Notes: generated by a model not told the origin, from the letters alone. Numbered from the stretch's first letter, positions 42,505-53,064 are shown. The stretch: 64,000 bases of DNA from Ricordea florida (GCA_949710005.1 OX453286.1:11202742-11266741); one strand, 5' to 3'. Made by a program: numbers and translations.

Positions 42505-44729
42505 ATGTCTAACTCATCACCAAAGTAAGTATACCTTTAATGATGTTTTCTTCATGTATAAGATTTTATGGAGTCTTTTATCGATCATTGTAACAATTTA
42601 CAACAACCTATCCTTCTAAGTAAGTAACCAACCTAGTCACCACTTATACATTTTTTATTGCAATATTTTCAACACTTTTTTGGAGATTAGAGCTAACAAA
42701 TAACTATGTACAGATAACTCTGGACCACTAACAACTTTATGTAATACTTACAGTATTAGTACTCTATTCAAAACTTAAACAAATTCTAAACTAGTAACTT
42801 CAAAACTTCATGTTACAATAGCAATTCCAATATTAAACGGAGCTTTTGCTAACTCTTTCACTTTAGTGATGTACATTTCGCATTTTAGTCTCACTTAGCA
42901 CGTTCTTGCCAGATACTCAGTATTACTAAGGCCTTTTTTTTTTAATCACTTGGTTTACGGGACTGCCGACGTTGAATTTCCCGATTTCAGAAAAAAAAAA
43001 ACCAAAATTGAAAATTTTGTATTATTTTTTTCCCGCCAATCGTATACTTCAAATGTGCTTTTTAAATTTCAAAAGTGGAGGAAATAAAACCTCATATTGT
43101 AATATTTTCGGAAATAAAACTATTCAAATGGCCAAGGTGTGTTTTATTTTCATTCATTTTCGTGAGATGTAATAGTCTACCAACACAACCTCGCACCCAG
43201 TGCCGAGTTACACTCAGGACTGCAATGTATTAGAGCACCAAACTGAGCCCTAGGTACGAGGTTTGTGTTACACTGGCTACGAAACATCTTGCAGATTAAG
43301 TCAGGGCCTACTTGCCAAATATTGTGTAATTTCCTTCCAGATCTTGGTATGGAGAGAACCACATCTCCCTGTCAGAATAGGGACTAGTTTTTGATACATG
43401 TAGTGCCGTAGTATGAAAACTGTCCTGTTATACAAGTCAAAAGAATTGAATAAAACGCTTTTGATACAGATATAAAGCTTTTTATTTTATTTTTCCCTCC
43501 AATATAAAATTGTACACGTTGCCTGAAAAAAAGGTTGAATACTCTATTTTATTTTTATTTTTATTCCCCCTCCAACATTAGTTTTTTCCAGAAATGTCCT
43601 GTAAACCAAGTCATTAAAAAAAAGGCCTAATGCTTCAAAGTAATTGCATGCTACTCCTTTTTCAATCTAATAACTGCTTAGCTTTCAATTTTCAGCTCTT
43701 GAAGGATATATGCATGACTTAAGTAAAATCAAGACTGCATCAAATGGAACAACAAATTACTTTGACCTCAAGCTCCAGACGTCGGACGATAAATCTGTTC
43801 GCCTTGTTTGTTTTTCACCACCAAAACAGAAAGTTCTTCAAACTGCATATGAAAAAAGATCACCGGTTAAGATAGAAGCCAACTTGAACACTAGAAAACG
43901 ACTTAACAGCGACTCAGAAGAATACACAGTCCCTAAGAATGCTAAAATAATGCGAACTGAGCTACAGTTCAACTTCAATGAGGATCTTGACAATCATTTA
44001 CATGTAGTCAATGAAGCACTTAAAGCCAATATCTACACCTTTGTAGACCTTAAGGTCAAAGTCATTATCAAGGAAGAGAGTAAGAATCTCATTGTTCAAG
44101 ACACGAAAACGAGATACAAGTGTGATACCCTAGTGGCTGATGCAACTGGATGTGCAAAGTTAGTGTTATGGGAAGACATGCATATGATAAATAAAGTGGC
44201 AAGAGGAAAGTGCTACCATTTCAAAAATATAACTGTTCGCATTTTTGATGATGAGTATCTCAACAACAATGAATCTACAACAGTTGAAGAAATTGATGAT
44301 ATTCAAAATATCAACATAGATGCACCACAAATCAAGAATAATCTCCTCAAAGTGAAAGTCGTAGGCGTAAATATAAAAAAGTCACCATCTTGTTTGGCCT
44401 GCAACCACACATTTCCAACTAAAGAGGAACCAGCACCAGATGAAGAAATAACCTGTACCAATTGTAGCATCGCAACACTTACATCTTTCTGTAACACAAA
44501 GCTGGTTGCTCAAATAATTATCAAAACTACTAAAGAATTGGCTACCTATACATGCTTCAATGATGGTATCAAGAGTTTTCTCAAGAATGTCAAATGTGCT
44601 AAGTCCTTGGCAGAAATAGAACCAGCACAACTTAAACAACTTCTCCTAAAATCTGGTGAGCAGACCATCATTGTTGATAAAAAAGCAAAAATAATAGCTC
44701 AGTTTCTACCTGCCTTTGATCAGAAGTAA
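42505..44729 (+). CDS. RPA1-like single-strand DNA-binding protein, Helitron-associated
   Basis: The main exon (open from about 43670 to the stop at 44727-44729, ORF 43710-44729, 339 residues) reads SALEGYMHDLSKIKTASNGT, FDLKLQTSDDKSVRLVCFSP, then an OB-fold-like block (FVDLKVKVIIKEES, CAKLVLWEDMH, GKCYHFKNITVRIF). A zinc ribbon follows with CLAC and CTNC about 26 residues apart. This resembles replication protein A large-subunit folds carried by Helitrons, which would hold single-stranded DNA during rolling-circle transposition. A candidate first exon, MSNSSP at 42505-42524, ends in AAA/GTAAGT; joining at the TTAG acceptor near 43680 keeps the frame, whereas the nearer TTTTCAG would introduce a stop. 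The intron holds a 698-bp MITE. No stop or shift breaks the main exon. Confidence 0.68.
42930..43627. mobile_element. 698-bp Harbinger-type MITE in the RPA-like intron
   Basis: GGCCTTTTTTTTTAATCACT, continuing TGGTTTACGGGAC, is matched in reverse complement at the right end (GTCCTGTAAACCAAGTCATT...GGCC). TAA flanks both ends (42927-42929 and 43628-43630), as expected for Harbinger MITEs. It encodes nothing. Confidence 0.88.
43172..43275. repeat. Imperfect inverted repeat inside the MITE
   Basis: CAACACAACCTCGCACCCAG near 43180 pairs imperfectly with the reverse complement of GTACGAGGTTTGTGTTACAC near 43255. This is probably a separate small foldback element that entered the 698-bp MITE. Confidence 0.5.
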
Positions 44730-45407
44730 ATTGTGACACCCTGAGGGCAGGGAGACATTTTTTCATTCGCAGTTTTTTGTTATGCTAAGTAATTTGGACA
44801 CAAAGAAGACAGCTCCAGATGTAGAAGACATTATTGCTCTGTTATAGTGCATGATGTCAATGAGAAATTTCCTGTTTTAAACTTTGGTGAAAGGTGTGAC
44901 AGAATTGACAAATATTGTGTTTAAATACCTGACATTCATATTTAATTGAGTCAGATCCATGAAACTCACTAGTATTGTTTTGACATTGAGTTTTTGCCAC
45001 CTTAAGTTCATGAAAAATGTACCAGTCCTAGTCTTTTGGCTGCAAAAAAGAAGAACTTGTGAATTTCTTACTAGAATGTGCAACTGTGCATATTCTGAAG
45101 TGTCAAGACAGAGTTTTCACCACTGCTAGATGCACCTTTGGTTGAGAACCTGGGAAAAGCCACCAATTTAACCTGTCAAAAAACCTATGATCTCTAAGAA
45201 TTCATGCTTTTTTTAATACGTTCCAAATTTTGAAACGTTATGTTAGCCCATACTAAATTCACAGGGATTTTTTTAATGATGGTCCTATATGACAGTACAT
45301 TCAGAGCTTTTTACTCGGGCTTTCCGAAGGAAACGCCCGAGGTTTAAATTCGGCTTCGTTATTTTTTTTTCCTTCAGTCACAAATCGCCGTAGAGCTCTT
45401 ACGGCGC
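44730..45407. other. No gene recognised; between RPA-like gene and 2A-protease unit
   Basis: AT-rich, with an inverted phrase CTCGGGCTTTCCGAAGG...CGCCCGAG at 45317-45342 that could form a short hairpin. Helentron termini are often marked by short hairpins, but this one was not shown to be a terminus. Confidence 0.35.
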
Positions 45408-45722
45408 ATGCGTAGAATTTGTATGGTGCGCATACAGTTACGAGCGAACCTTTTTATTATCATGAACCATGCTATGAATGCTTTATCAAATGGACTATCT
45501 ATCGAAAATCATGCTATATCAAATCAGCTATCTCCTGTTAGCTTACGTAGAAATCGTCGCATGGGTAAACGTGATCGAGAACCCAGCAGATTGCCAGTTC
45601 GAATTTTGAAGTGTCTGAGAAACAAAAGCAGAAAGCTGAAGGAGTTTGTCTTCAAACGTATCTGTGCGAGTTTACCAAAGTCTTCCAAGCTTTGCTGTTA
45701 TGTGAAGGTTAGAAACTTATAA
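45408..45722 (+). CDS. Small basic ORF of the Helentron unit
   Basis: A 104-residue frame with a strongly basic centre (RRNRRMGKRDREPSRLPVRI, then CLRNKSRKLKEFVFKR). The same core, RRRDREPSRVPVNKLKRLSQ, appears in the mirror copy at 51569-51300 on the minus strand, so the motif is kept between two diverged copies and is probably a real coding element. Function is unknown; the basic stretch suggests nucleic-acid binding. In both copies it lies just upstream of the 2A-like peptide and protease. Confidence 0.5.
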   Translation: MRRICMVRIQLRANLFIIMNHAMNALSNGLSIENHAISNQLSPVSLRRNRRMGKRDREPSRLPVRILKCLRNKSRKLKEFVFKRICASLPKSSKLCCYVKVRNL

Positions 45723-45784
45723 AATATGAATGTAGTACAAAGATAACGAGCTTAAATAAAATTACACAACATGAAAAGAAGCTT

Positions 45785-46740
45785 TTGTTTAATTGCGCTA
45801 GCAGGGTTTATCAAGGGTTGATGAAGCTTGAATTTCGAGCAAATCGGTATTTATCATTGTTTACCTGTAATAATTTGATGTGCCGGTACAAAAAGCAGGC
45901 CCATATATCAATTTTTTGTCAATTTAAACTGAGTACAGACATAGAGAAGAACCCTGGTCCTACTCCAATGTATATTGACCCAAGCAAAACAATATCAGCC
46001 CCTTGTAGCCAAGGAAATGAGCTAGTATTTGGACAGAATTCTGGACAACAATGTGTTGCAATGAGTTTATGCTCTTTGATTTACGATAGCAAACAAGGAA
46101 TCCATTCAGCTAATAACCTCATGGAGATAATGAATATTGGAAATCAGTTGTATTCAGGTTTGCCTCAGTTTGCCAGGCAATCCTTTTTAATGCAGTCAGA
46201 AGTACCATCAATGCTAAATGTGTTCGAAACTGACCATCAACTTCAGTACAGTGAAAGCTACACTGGTACTATTCATTAAGAAGCTGCCATAGAAGGATAT
46301 CAATACTGTACTTCTTTGCTAAGAGCCTTTGAATCACGTTTGGCTGAAAACTACACTAATTTTGTATTGACAGTAGGGTGAAATGCTGTTGCTATCTATT
46401 GTAATGGTAATGTGGGGTTTAAAATATTTGATTCTCATGCAAACGATTCATATGGTAGAAGCCATGCCCAAGATACATGTGAGCTGCTTGAAGTATTGTC
46501 TCTTAGTGACTTAGTGCATTATTTTCAGAGTATACAGAACAATATTATGTTTGAGGTGAAAGGACTAATAAATTAATGAAGCTGAAAATGACATACTTGT
46601 TCAGACTTGTGTTTGTGAAACCATGAAGTTTAAGTTAAGTACTACTGTGACTATTTATTTACTTTGCTATTCTATAATGAAATCCTGTGCTTATCGGACT
46701 TCAAAAACATTATCTTCTATTTGTCGATAATGGCAAAAGG
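45785..46740 (+). pseudogene. 2A-like peptide followed by C76/OTU-like cysteine protease (Helentron, plus-strand copy)
   Basis: The frame reaches STDIEKNPGPTP at about 45934, which fits the 2A ribosome-skipping consensus (D-x-E-x-N-P-G-P). After it comes a cysteine protease of the kind related to herpesvirus tegument deubiquitinases and found in transposons. The nucleophile block is GQNSGQQCVAMSLCSLIYD (~46030), then MEIMNIGNQLYSGLPQFARQ and YSESYTGTIH; the His block is FKIFDSHANDSYGRSH (~46420). Two in-frame stops break it: TAA at 46277-46279 and TGA at 46378-46380. After 46576 a degraded frame continues with VQTCVCETMKF and LLCYSIMKS, matching the mirror copy. The upstream reading frame has no ATG near the 2A, so the natural start is unclear. 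It would separate an N-terminal leader from the protease during translation. Confidence 0.75.
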
Positions 46741-47634
46741 TTATGTGATAATTTATCTTTAGATATGAATTCACCATCCAATAAAAATTTGCCCAAAAGT
46801 GTTGATTTTTGTGGAGTTGAAGTAATTTTTGACCTTAAAAGTGATATCACTGAAAGAGTATTGTTTGAGTCAGTGCAAAGCAAATCTGTTCTCCAAAATA
46901 TTATACAGAATAATAGTGAATGCACAGGGTTTTTGATATGGTTCGCATCTTTTTATGTTCGCTGTATTTCAAAATCCATACAAAAATCAAAATATGTATA
47001 TTCCCTCTTGATCTATGATGAAAGTCAAATGACTCCCATTCAATATACTAAAAAGATAAATGGTATTGCTTGTCTAGTTAAGGCTATTAGAAATGTTCAA
47101 AAAACATATCATTCAGCAGAACATTACCAAATACAGTTTGTGTCATGTTCAACCAAATCTGCTAACAAGAATGAATGAAAAAGGATAATGAAAAATTAAA
47201 GGCAGAAACAGAATTATAAAGGCATGGAACCATCAAGGAAGAGAATATTATTGGAAAGAAAACAAGCAAATGATTCTACAAATAAAAAAGAACTGCAAAA
47301 GAACCGAGCACAAAAATACAAAACAATGGATGCATTTAAGAAACAAAGGCTGTTAGACAAACATGCAGAAAAATACAAAACAATGGATACAGCTAAAAAC
47401 CAAGATTTATTAGACAAACATGCAGAAAAATACAAAACAATGGATGCAGCTAAAAACAAGATTTATTAGACAAACATGCAGAAAAATGAAAAACAATGGA
47501 TGCAGCTAAAAAACAAGAAATGCTTGAGAAACGCAAACAAAAATACTATGGCAATAAGAATAAAAATGTGGAATCATGTATTGAAATGTTTAAGAAGAAA
47601 ATAAAGGAAGGGCCATATTATATATGTTGTTATA
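46687..47634 (+). pseudogene. Helentron spacer, KYKTMD repeat region and start of Helitron N-terminal domain
   Basis: From 46687 the frame reads KSVDFCGVEVIFDLKSDITE, then ECTGFLIWFASFYVRCISKS and KYVYSLLIYDESQMTPIQYT, ending at 47178; the same region is recognisable in the mirror copy. After a gap, 47224-47469 encodes tandem units of KYKTMDAAKKQDLLDKHAE type. Past a frameshift and a TAC-to-TGA change, the frame continues to CIEMFKKKIKEGPYYICC, the beginning of the domain that precedes the Helitron Rep region. It stops matching at about 47634, so the Rep and helicase parts are missing. The element is truncated here. Confidence 0.6.
47290..47520 (+). repeat. 57-bp coding tandem repeat (19-residue KYKTMD units)
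   Basis: About four units read K-Y-K-T-M-D, three to four variable residues, then Q-x-L-L-D-K-H-A-E, all in one frame until a single-base loss near 47455. The nucleotide units are close enough to have expanded by slippage or unequal exchange. The heptad-like charge pattern suggests helices or coiled coil. Confidence 0.8.
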
Positions 47635-48604
47635 TATGTTTCTGACGTCACCTGATTCAGGGCCAACAAATCTGGTGTCAAATAACTTTGAGATTTTCAC
47701 GTTGCGTAAAGACGACTTGTGTAGCGTTCGACTTCTACATAGTCTACATAGCAAGATGTTGAAAGAAAGCCCGAGTTCACGCAGTCATGCGTCTAGTTTT
47801 AAAGGTTCTCATCCAATAGTACTTGGGACATAAAGAGCAAGAAAAAGAAAAAAGTGTTGTGTTTTTAGTTAGTAATTTTTAACATGCAATCATTGCACCT
47901 ACTCGCTGTAAATGTATGTCATTTCACACCATGAATGACGTAAATTGCCAGTGGAGGCACAAGTTTAGTTATGTTAGAGTTGCTAGTGAATGCACAGCTT
48001 TAGTTATGTTAGAGTTGTCATAAGCTAATTTATACCACCCTCTGGTAAAAAGTTAATAAAGGTTGCTGTTAAGGTTACGGAACAGGTTCGCGGGTGCGTT
48101 GCGCAAAACCATCCTCACGGGCGTGTAATTTTAGGAAACTGCCTAAACCTATACCTCATTTTAAAGCTTATAGAACCTAGATTGGTCATAAAATGTTTTT
48201 AACTTGCGAAATTCAATATTAAACGAGCTGCGATCAGTCAAGTGCAAATCGACCGATGCTTATAAATGCGGCAAACTTGCGTCAGATTTTGACCTTATCA
48301 AGAAAACAATGACTGCATGATACTCAGCAGATGTTTGTCTTCAAAAGTGTGTCGGGGATTTTTTAGATCAGCTTTCAAAACAAAGTTATTATAATTAAAA
48401 GTTGGTTGTCGAGCTCTTCTTGGATTAGCAAGCATTTTAAGACAATTTTAAGACAGCATTAGGACTTATATCTTCTAAACGAAAAAGAAATCGGCAAAAG
48501 CCCAACACACTTTTGAAGATGAGGGTTTCGTGCACCGTTGGGCGAAATTTCATGATTCTACGATAAATTCCTGCATGTGAAGTATCAGCTCAAAGATGGC
48601 AAAT
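47635..48604. other. Spacer between the two mirrored Helentron copies; no gene
   Basis: The phrase TTTAGTTATGTTAGAGTTG occurs twice (about 47965 and 48000). No domain-bearing frame was found. An A run at 48607-48616 marks the truncation point of the minus-strand copy. Confidence 0.45.
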
Positions 48605-51051
48605 TCAAAAAAAAAATTTAAAAATACATGCAATACAGTAACTTGAAAGCCATAACAAAACCCCTGTGTTTTCACAGTAGTTGTGTAAAATCAAGCTTTC
48701 TAGTTTACCCCTGGTCTGCAGTGAATTACATGATAGCACTCCATGACTTTTAGCCTTTAGAACTACTGACACCTCTAATCCACACATATTGACATTACTA
48801 CATAAAACAGCATACGAAAGATGTCTATTTATGCCCACGTCAATAAAACTTATTTCCATATTTGATAATTGAAGCTAAAGTGTTTGCATTCCAATAGCTT
48901 GTACGTTTCATAAGTGAGTAACAGATTGCACACAGCCCCAGAGCAGCACATTGTTTACAAGAACAATTTGTTACTTCACTGCCATTACTCACAAGTTCAT
49001 TTATGTCATATTTAATAACATCCACTCCTTTGAGATCATATACATCACTACTTGCATGCACTCTTTGGAAATACTGTACTAAATTTTGGATGGATGGTAC
49101 TTCCAATAACACACAGGTACCCTGCGGATGGCTTTTACCAGATGCATCCTTTACATGAGAATCAAATATTTTAAACTCTCCTGTATCGGTACAGTAAATG
49201 CCAACAGCACTACATCCTATTGTCAGAATGAAAGACCTATAATCTTCAGACAGCAGAGATTCAAAAGCTCTATCCATGGGCATGCAATACTGATATCTCT
49301 CTATGAAGGAATCATTGTGCACTTTACCAGTGTAGCTTTCCGTGTAATTTAGCTGATAATTTCCCTCTAGGAGTGTAATCATTGGTGGAAGTTCTGTTAA
49401 CATTAAAAAAGACTGTCCAGTTCATTCAGACAAAACAGAATATAGTTCATTTCCAATATTCATAACATGTACCATATCATTAGAACTGTTTATTCCTTTG
49501 ATATTTTTGTAGACTAAAGCACACAAGCTCATAGGAACACATTGGTGTCCTGCATTTGCACCAAATATTGTTATATCACCTTGACTATATGTGACCTCTC
49601 ACGTTAAAACATTTCTTAGGAATGAACGCACGGCAAGCGGACGCATGGCAAGCGAACGGATGAGAAACGGGTAGCCAAGCCGTTCAAAACGGGTGAAGAA
49701 AATTTTTGAACGATGCAGTCAAACGGATACACGGATGTAGAAAATATTTGAACGGATACAGTCAAACGGATACATGCACGGCTGACGAAAATGTTTGTTT
49801 TTGCTTCTGTGTTTCCACTGCGCGCGATTTAATGTTATGAAGCAAAGGAAAGACTGCTTTGTTTAGAATTGTCTTGCGTAGCGAAAGCAAGGTAAAGATA
49901 TTCTGAATGATTTCTTCGCTTATAATTATGCTTTTACTGCGCGAGACTGATAACGAAGGAAGAAAAGACCGCTATTGTTTAGAACTGTTTTGCGAAGCGA
50001 ATTAAATCATGGAACAGAAACTTGGCCAGAATTTTTCCTTTTCGACTAGTTTTCTTCGAAGATTATTCTAATCGTTCTTTTTCTTGTCTCTTGCAAGAAC
50101 AAAACAATGTCTGCCTCCCGCTCTCGACAAAAATTCTACTCATCATCGTGATTTCTTCTGCTATTCTTGAGAAGTCTAGAGTACAGTCATTTTGTGGGCC
50201 AAGTTGGGCGAGTGCGTTACACACACAAAGTTTGCAAACGCGCAGCCCGATACAACGAGTTATTTTTACTATAACATTAAACACAGAACGGATCGAAATT
50301 CAACAGTTGTAATTGATAAATGGAGGGTATTTCGTTTCTAAATTAGAAGATGAACAGAGATATGAACAACTAACACGAGTTTGTGTTTACATGAACAGGC
50401 AGCGAGAGTCTATTCCCATGGGAGATACCAACCACCAGAAGCGTTTGAAAAGGTCAAACCGTGACTACCTTGTTCGAACTTGTTGAATATTAAAACTTGG
50501 TCTTAAATAAAACATGTACCGAGAAACGAATGTACTGAAAGCCAAGATGGTCATTCAGCAGAACACGTACCGTGACAATTCACTCTAGGTTGGTCTACAA
50601 AATCGCTTGTATCAAATGATTTACATTTTTTGACAGGATTGTCGCGTGACTCCTGCCCGAGCAAACCGATTGACTTTTTTAATCGATAGCTCGTCAGCCG
50701 TTCAACAGGATGACAATTATTTTTTCGAACGGATGACAATTTTTTTTTGCACGGATAACCCAAGTCGTTCGAACGGATTCAAATTTTTTTCGCACGGATA
50801 GCCCGAACCGTTCGAACGGATGCAAATTTTTTTCGCACAGATAGCCCAAGTCGTTCGAACGGCTAATGCACAGTATACGAACAGCTATCTGTGCGAAAAC
50901 GGCAAACCGTAAGGAACGTTTTCGCGTGAGAGGTCACATATGGTGCCTTTATTGTTAGAGTTGCATCGACATGATATATAGGAGACCCGGGATTTGTTTC
51001 TATGTCATTACACATCACAACACCCTCTGTGATTAAGATTCTTGTACACAC
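48605..51051 (-). pseudogene. 2A-like peptide and C76/OTU-like protease, minus-strand copy, split by an insertion
   Basis: Reading on the minus strand from 51051: GVVMCNDIETNPGSPIYHVD carries a 2A-like motif in which the final Pro after NPG is Ser. The frame reaches TIKAPY and is cut at 50937. Beyond the insert it resumes at 49590 with SQGDITIFGANAGHQCVPMS (nucleophile block), NDMVHVMNIGNELYS, one TGA near 49425, LTELPPM, YTESYTGKVH, LTIGCSAVGIYC and the His block FKIFDSHVKDASGKSH, ending with NCSCKQCAALGLCAICYS at 48840. A further frame at 48859-48605 (NMCGLEVSVVLKAKSHGVLS, ENTGVLLWLSSYCIACIFK) matches the plus-strand copy. It is a relative of the 45.8-kb unit but clearly diverged, so the two are not a simple recent inversion duplication. 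Confidence 0.75.
49591..50937. mobile_element. 1347-bp non-autonomous element with ATAT duplication
   Basis: GTGACCTCTCACG at 49591 is matched by CGTGAGAGGTCAC ending at 50937; the match continues loosely inward (AAAACATTTCTTA against AAAACGTTCCTTA). ATAT lies on both sides (49587-49590 and 50938-50941). The subterminal regions repeat CGTTCGAACGGAT, then CAAATTTTTTTCGCAC, then GATAGCCC with a ~55-bp period on the right and looser AACGGATAC units on the left. No transposase is encoded. Removing it with one ATAT joins TIKAPY to SQGDIT in frame. The superfamily is uncertain. Confidence 0.88.
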
Positions 51052-51299
51052 CTAGAAGTTCGCTGCCCATGTATAACAATTGATATTTCTTCAAATTTGC
51101 TTGTTTTCGCCTACCGAGATATCTTCTAAGGAAGGTCAAAGGTATTTGACACAATTTTCGTCGAGTAGAAGCTGGCTTTTTCCTTACTTTTTGTACAAAC
51201 CTGACCGCTGGTTTTTCTCCTTTTCATATTTTGAGTTCTTCTAACCCTGCATTTGATGAAACGATGAAGTTTTGATGACAATGGAATTTGCTTCAGAAT

Positions 51300-52112
51300 T
51301 CATTTCCTCACAAACAACCTTAGTTGCCTACTTTTCTGTGACAGACGTTTTAGCTTGTTCACTGGAACCCTACTAGGTTCGCGATCACGACGTCTTGACA
51401 CATGGCATTCATATTGATCAACACCATTGGAATTATAACACACAAACTTCGCAAGACAAGATCTCAATTCCTTTCTGTATTTTATTTTTACAAAGACATC
51501 ATGTTGATCATGTATAGATGATTGTACTGCGTGCTCAAATACATCGCATTTTTCAAATACCTGGGACATCGCTCATGCTACATTCATAAACAGCATGCAA
51601 ACGCATAAGACTACACACAAAATCATTAATGCACAACATAGAAATAGTGAAAATCCACGAAGCACAGTATACAAACTATATACAATAATGATCGTAACAG
51701 TCATAAAAGCAAAGAAGTTACTTTCATCTTCGCTTCGAAACATGGCTTCCTTACAATCCAACATGGCGGTTCTGCTGTTGTTGTTGCTGTCCTTTGTACC
51801 TGCGAACTGATCATCAAGTATCTTGCATTCACCAATACCTAAACTGTTCGTGTCAACGTTTTCCATCAAGTTCGTTAATGTACTTCTCTCATCGTTTGTC
51901 ACGGTCTGTACATATTTTGTACTCATGGATTGCTTGTTTGATCTTGTGAGAACAGGTAAGAACTTGTTTGACATATTCGATAGGAGTTCGCGGAACCCCT
52001 TTCTGAATGTAGGTTCATTATCTTTCCGTGGAGGTATTCCGCCAACGGCGTTGACCTTTGTAAATAGTTTGGCTGTATTTGCCATAACACTGTTTGCCAA
52101 ACCTGTGGGCAT
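51300..52112 (-). pseudogene. Helentron leader ORF with membrane segment and basic motif, one in-frame TGA
   Basis: One minus-strand frame runs from 52112 to 51300 with a single TGA at 51573-51575, two codons before an ATG at 51569. The upstream part (179 residues) has a hydrophilic Ser/Asn-rich region followed by two hydrophobic stretches (FFAFMTVTIIIVYSLYTVL and LFLCCALMILCVVLCVCMLF) that could be membrane spans. The downstream part (89 residues) contains the RRRDREPSRVPVNKLKRLSQ motif shared with the plus-strand copy at 45.5 kb. Whether the membrane-like part belongs to the element or is a fortuitous frame is unclear, since no counterpart was seen in the other copy. Confidence 0.4.
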
Positions 52113-52467
52113 GTCGACAGTATGACTAAAAGTCTTTCAACAGAATCTTCGACTATAGCGAGAAAACACGAAGACAACCTCGTGGGCTCTATAACGCGAA
52201 AAGACAGTGTACAAGTTTTGTGGGAGAAATACGACGACGACCACGACGGGTAATTTAAGACTTGGACAATCCTGTTGCACAGGAAGCCCAAGTAAAAATA
52301 CATAGCCACGTGTGCCAAAGGCAAGATACGGCAGAGAGGTATTACATGACTGGTAACCAGCCTGAGGACGAAGGCATCGCCACTCAGAAAGATGAGCAAG
52401 GTACTCAGCAGTACCTTACTCAAGAACAACACGACCATCTAGAACTCCTGTTTTGTGAAGAGATAAA
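52113..52467. other. No gene recognised; left flank of the Gypsy element
   Basis: Overlapping short frames on both strands, none with a domain. Confidence 0.4.
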
Positions 52468-52487
52468 TGTAGTGTATAGGTTGTTAA

Positions 52488-53064
52488 GAGGCAGTGTCTG
52501 TAAAACCGGTCTGATGCATTCGGGGCCGGAAAAAAAGTTTTCCCTTAAACTTGTCCCAGTAAAACATCTGAGTTTATAAGTAAACGAAACGACTTTGGTT
52601 TTGGGAAATATTGTAATAAGCAACATTTAGAGCGCTTAATGCCAAAGCGCTCAGAGGCACCAAATTTTCGGATGACCAGAGACGGAAATTGCATATTTTG
52701 CCGAGCTCAATTCTCAGAAACCAAGAAACACAAGAAAAAACTGCAATAATGGCCAAGTAAAGTAGTTTGTAGACAATTATCAACGCATGTAACTTTTGAA
52801 TTGTGTTCAGCTGTGAACTCAGAAAAATATATTTGCTGACACCTATTTTAGGCTATTTTAAAAACACGGCAAAGTAGCTTGTTGTTGATGGTAATTATTT
52901 CGCAAGTCCAGACCTGGCTGCGCTAACTTGCTATTAAAACCACTTAAGGGGGTGTTATGATGAATGAAAATAAAAAAATACTTTGCGCTTTTAAAGTTTC
53001 ATTAGCAGAGCGACTTCCAACTTTTAGTGCTGTTTTGATAACACGACCGTTGGCATTATGCAAA
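52488..53064 (+). repeat. Left terminal inverted repeat of the TTAA transposon
   Basis: Pairs with 58753-59322. A frame of about 70 codons (MIIVYKLLYLAIIAVFS...) is open in both arms on the outward strand, but because it follows simply from arm homology it is not treated as a gene. Confidence 0.92.

Noticed and set aside
43177-43362. Minus-strand ORF with RSGRKLHNIWQ
   Set aside because: Falls inside the MITE and its imperfect foldback; no domain and no relation to neighbouring genes.
47214-47459. Minus-strand repetitive hydrophobic ORF
   Set aside because: Reads the complement of the KYKTMD tandem repeats; periodicity explains the open frame.
45785-51051. The two protease units as arms of one recent inverted duplication
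   Set aside because: The protein sequences are clearly diverged, upstream ORFs differ, and the spacer ends do not pair.
51923-52438. Minus-strand 171-codon ORF
   Set aside because: Overlaps the frame holding the leader ORF, carries no domain, and is not shared with the other Helentron copy.
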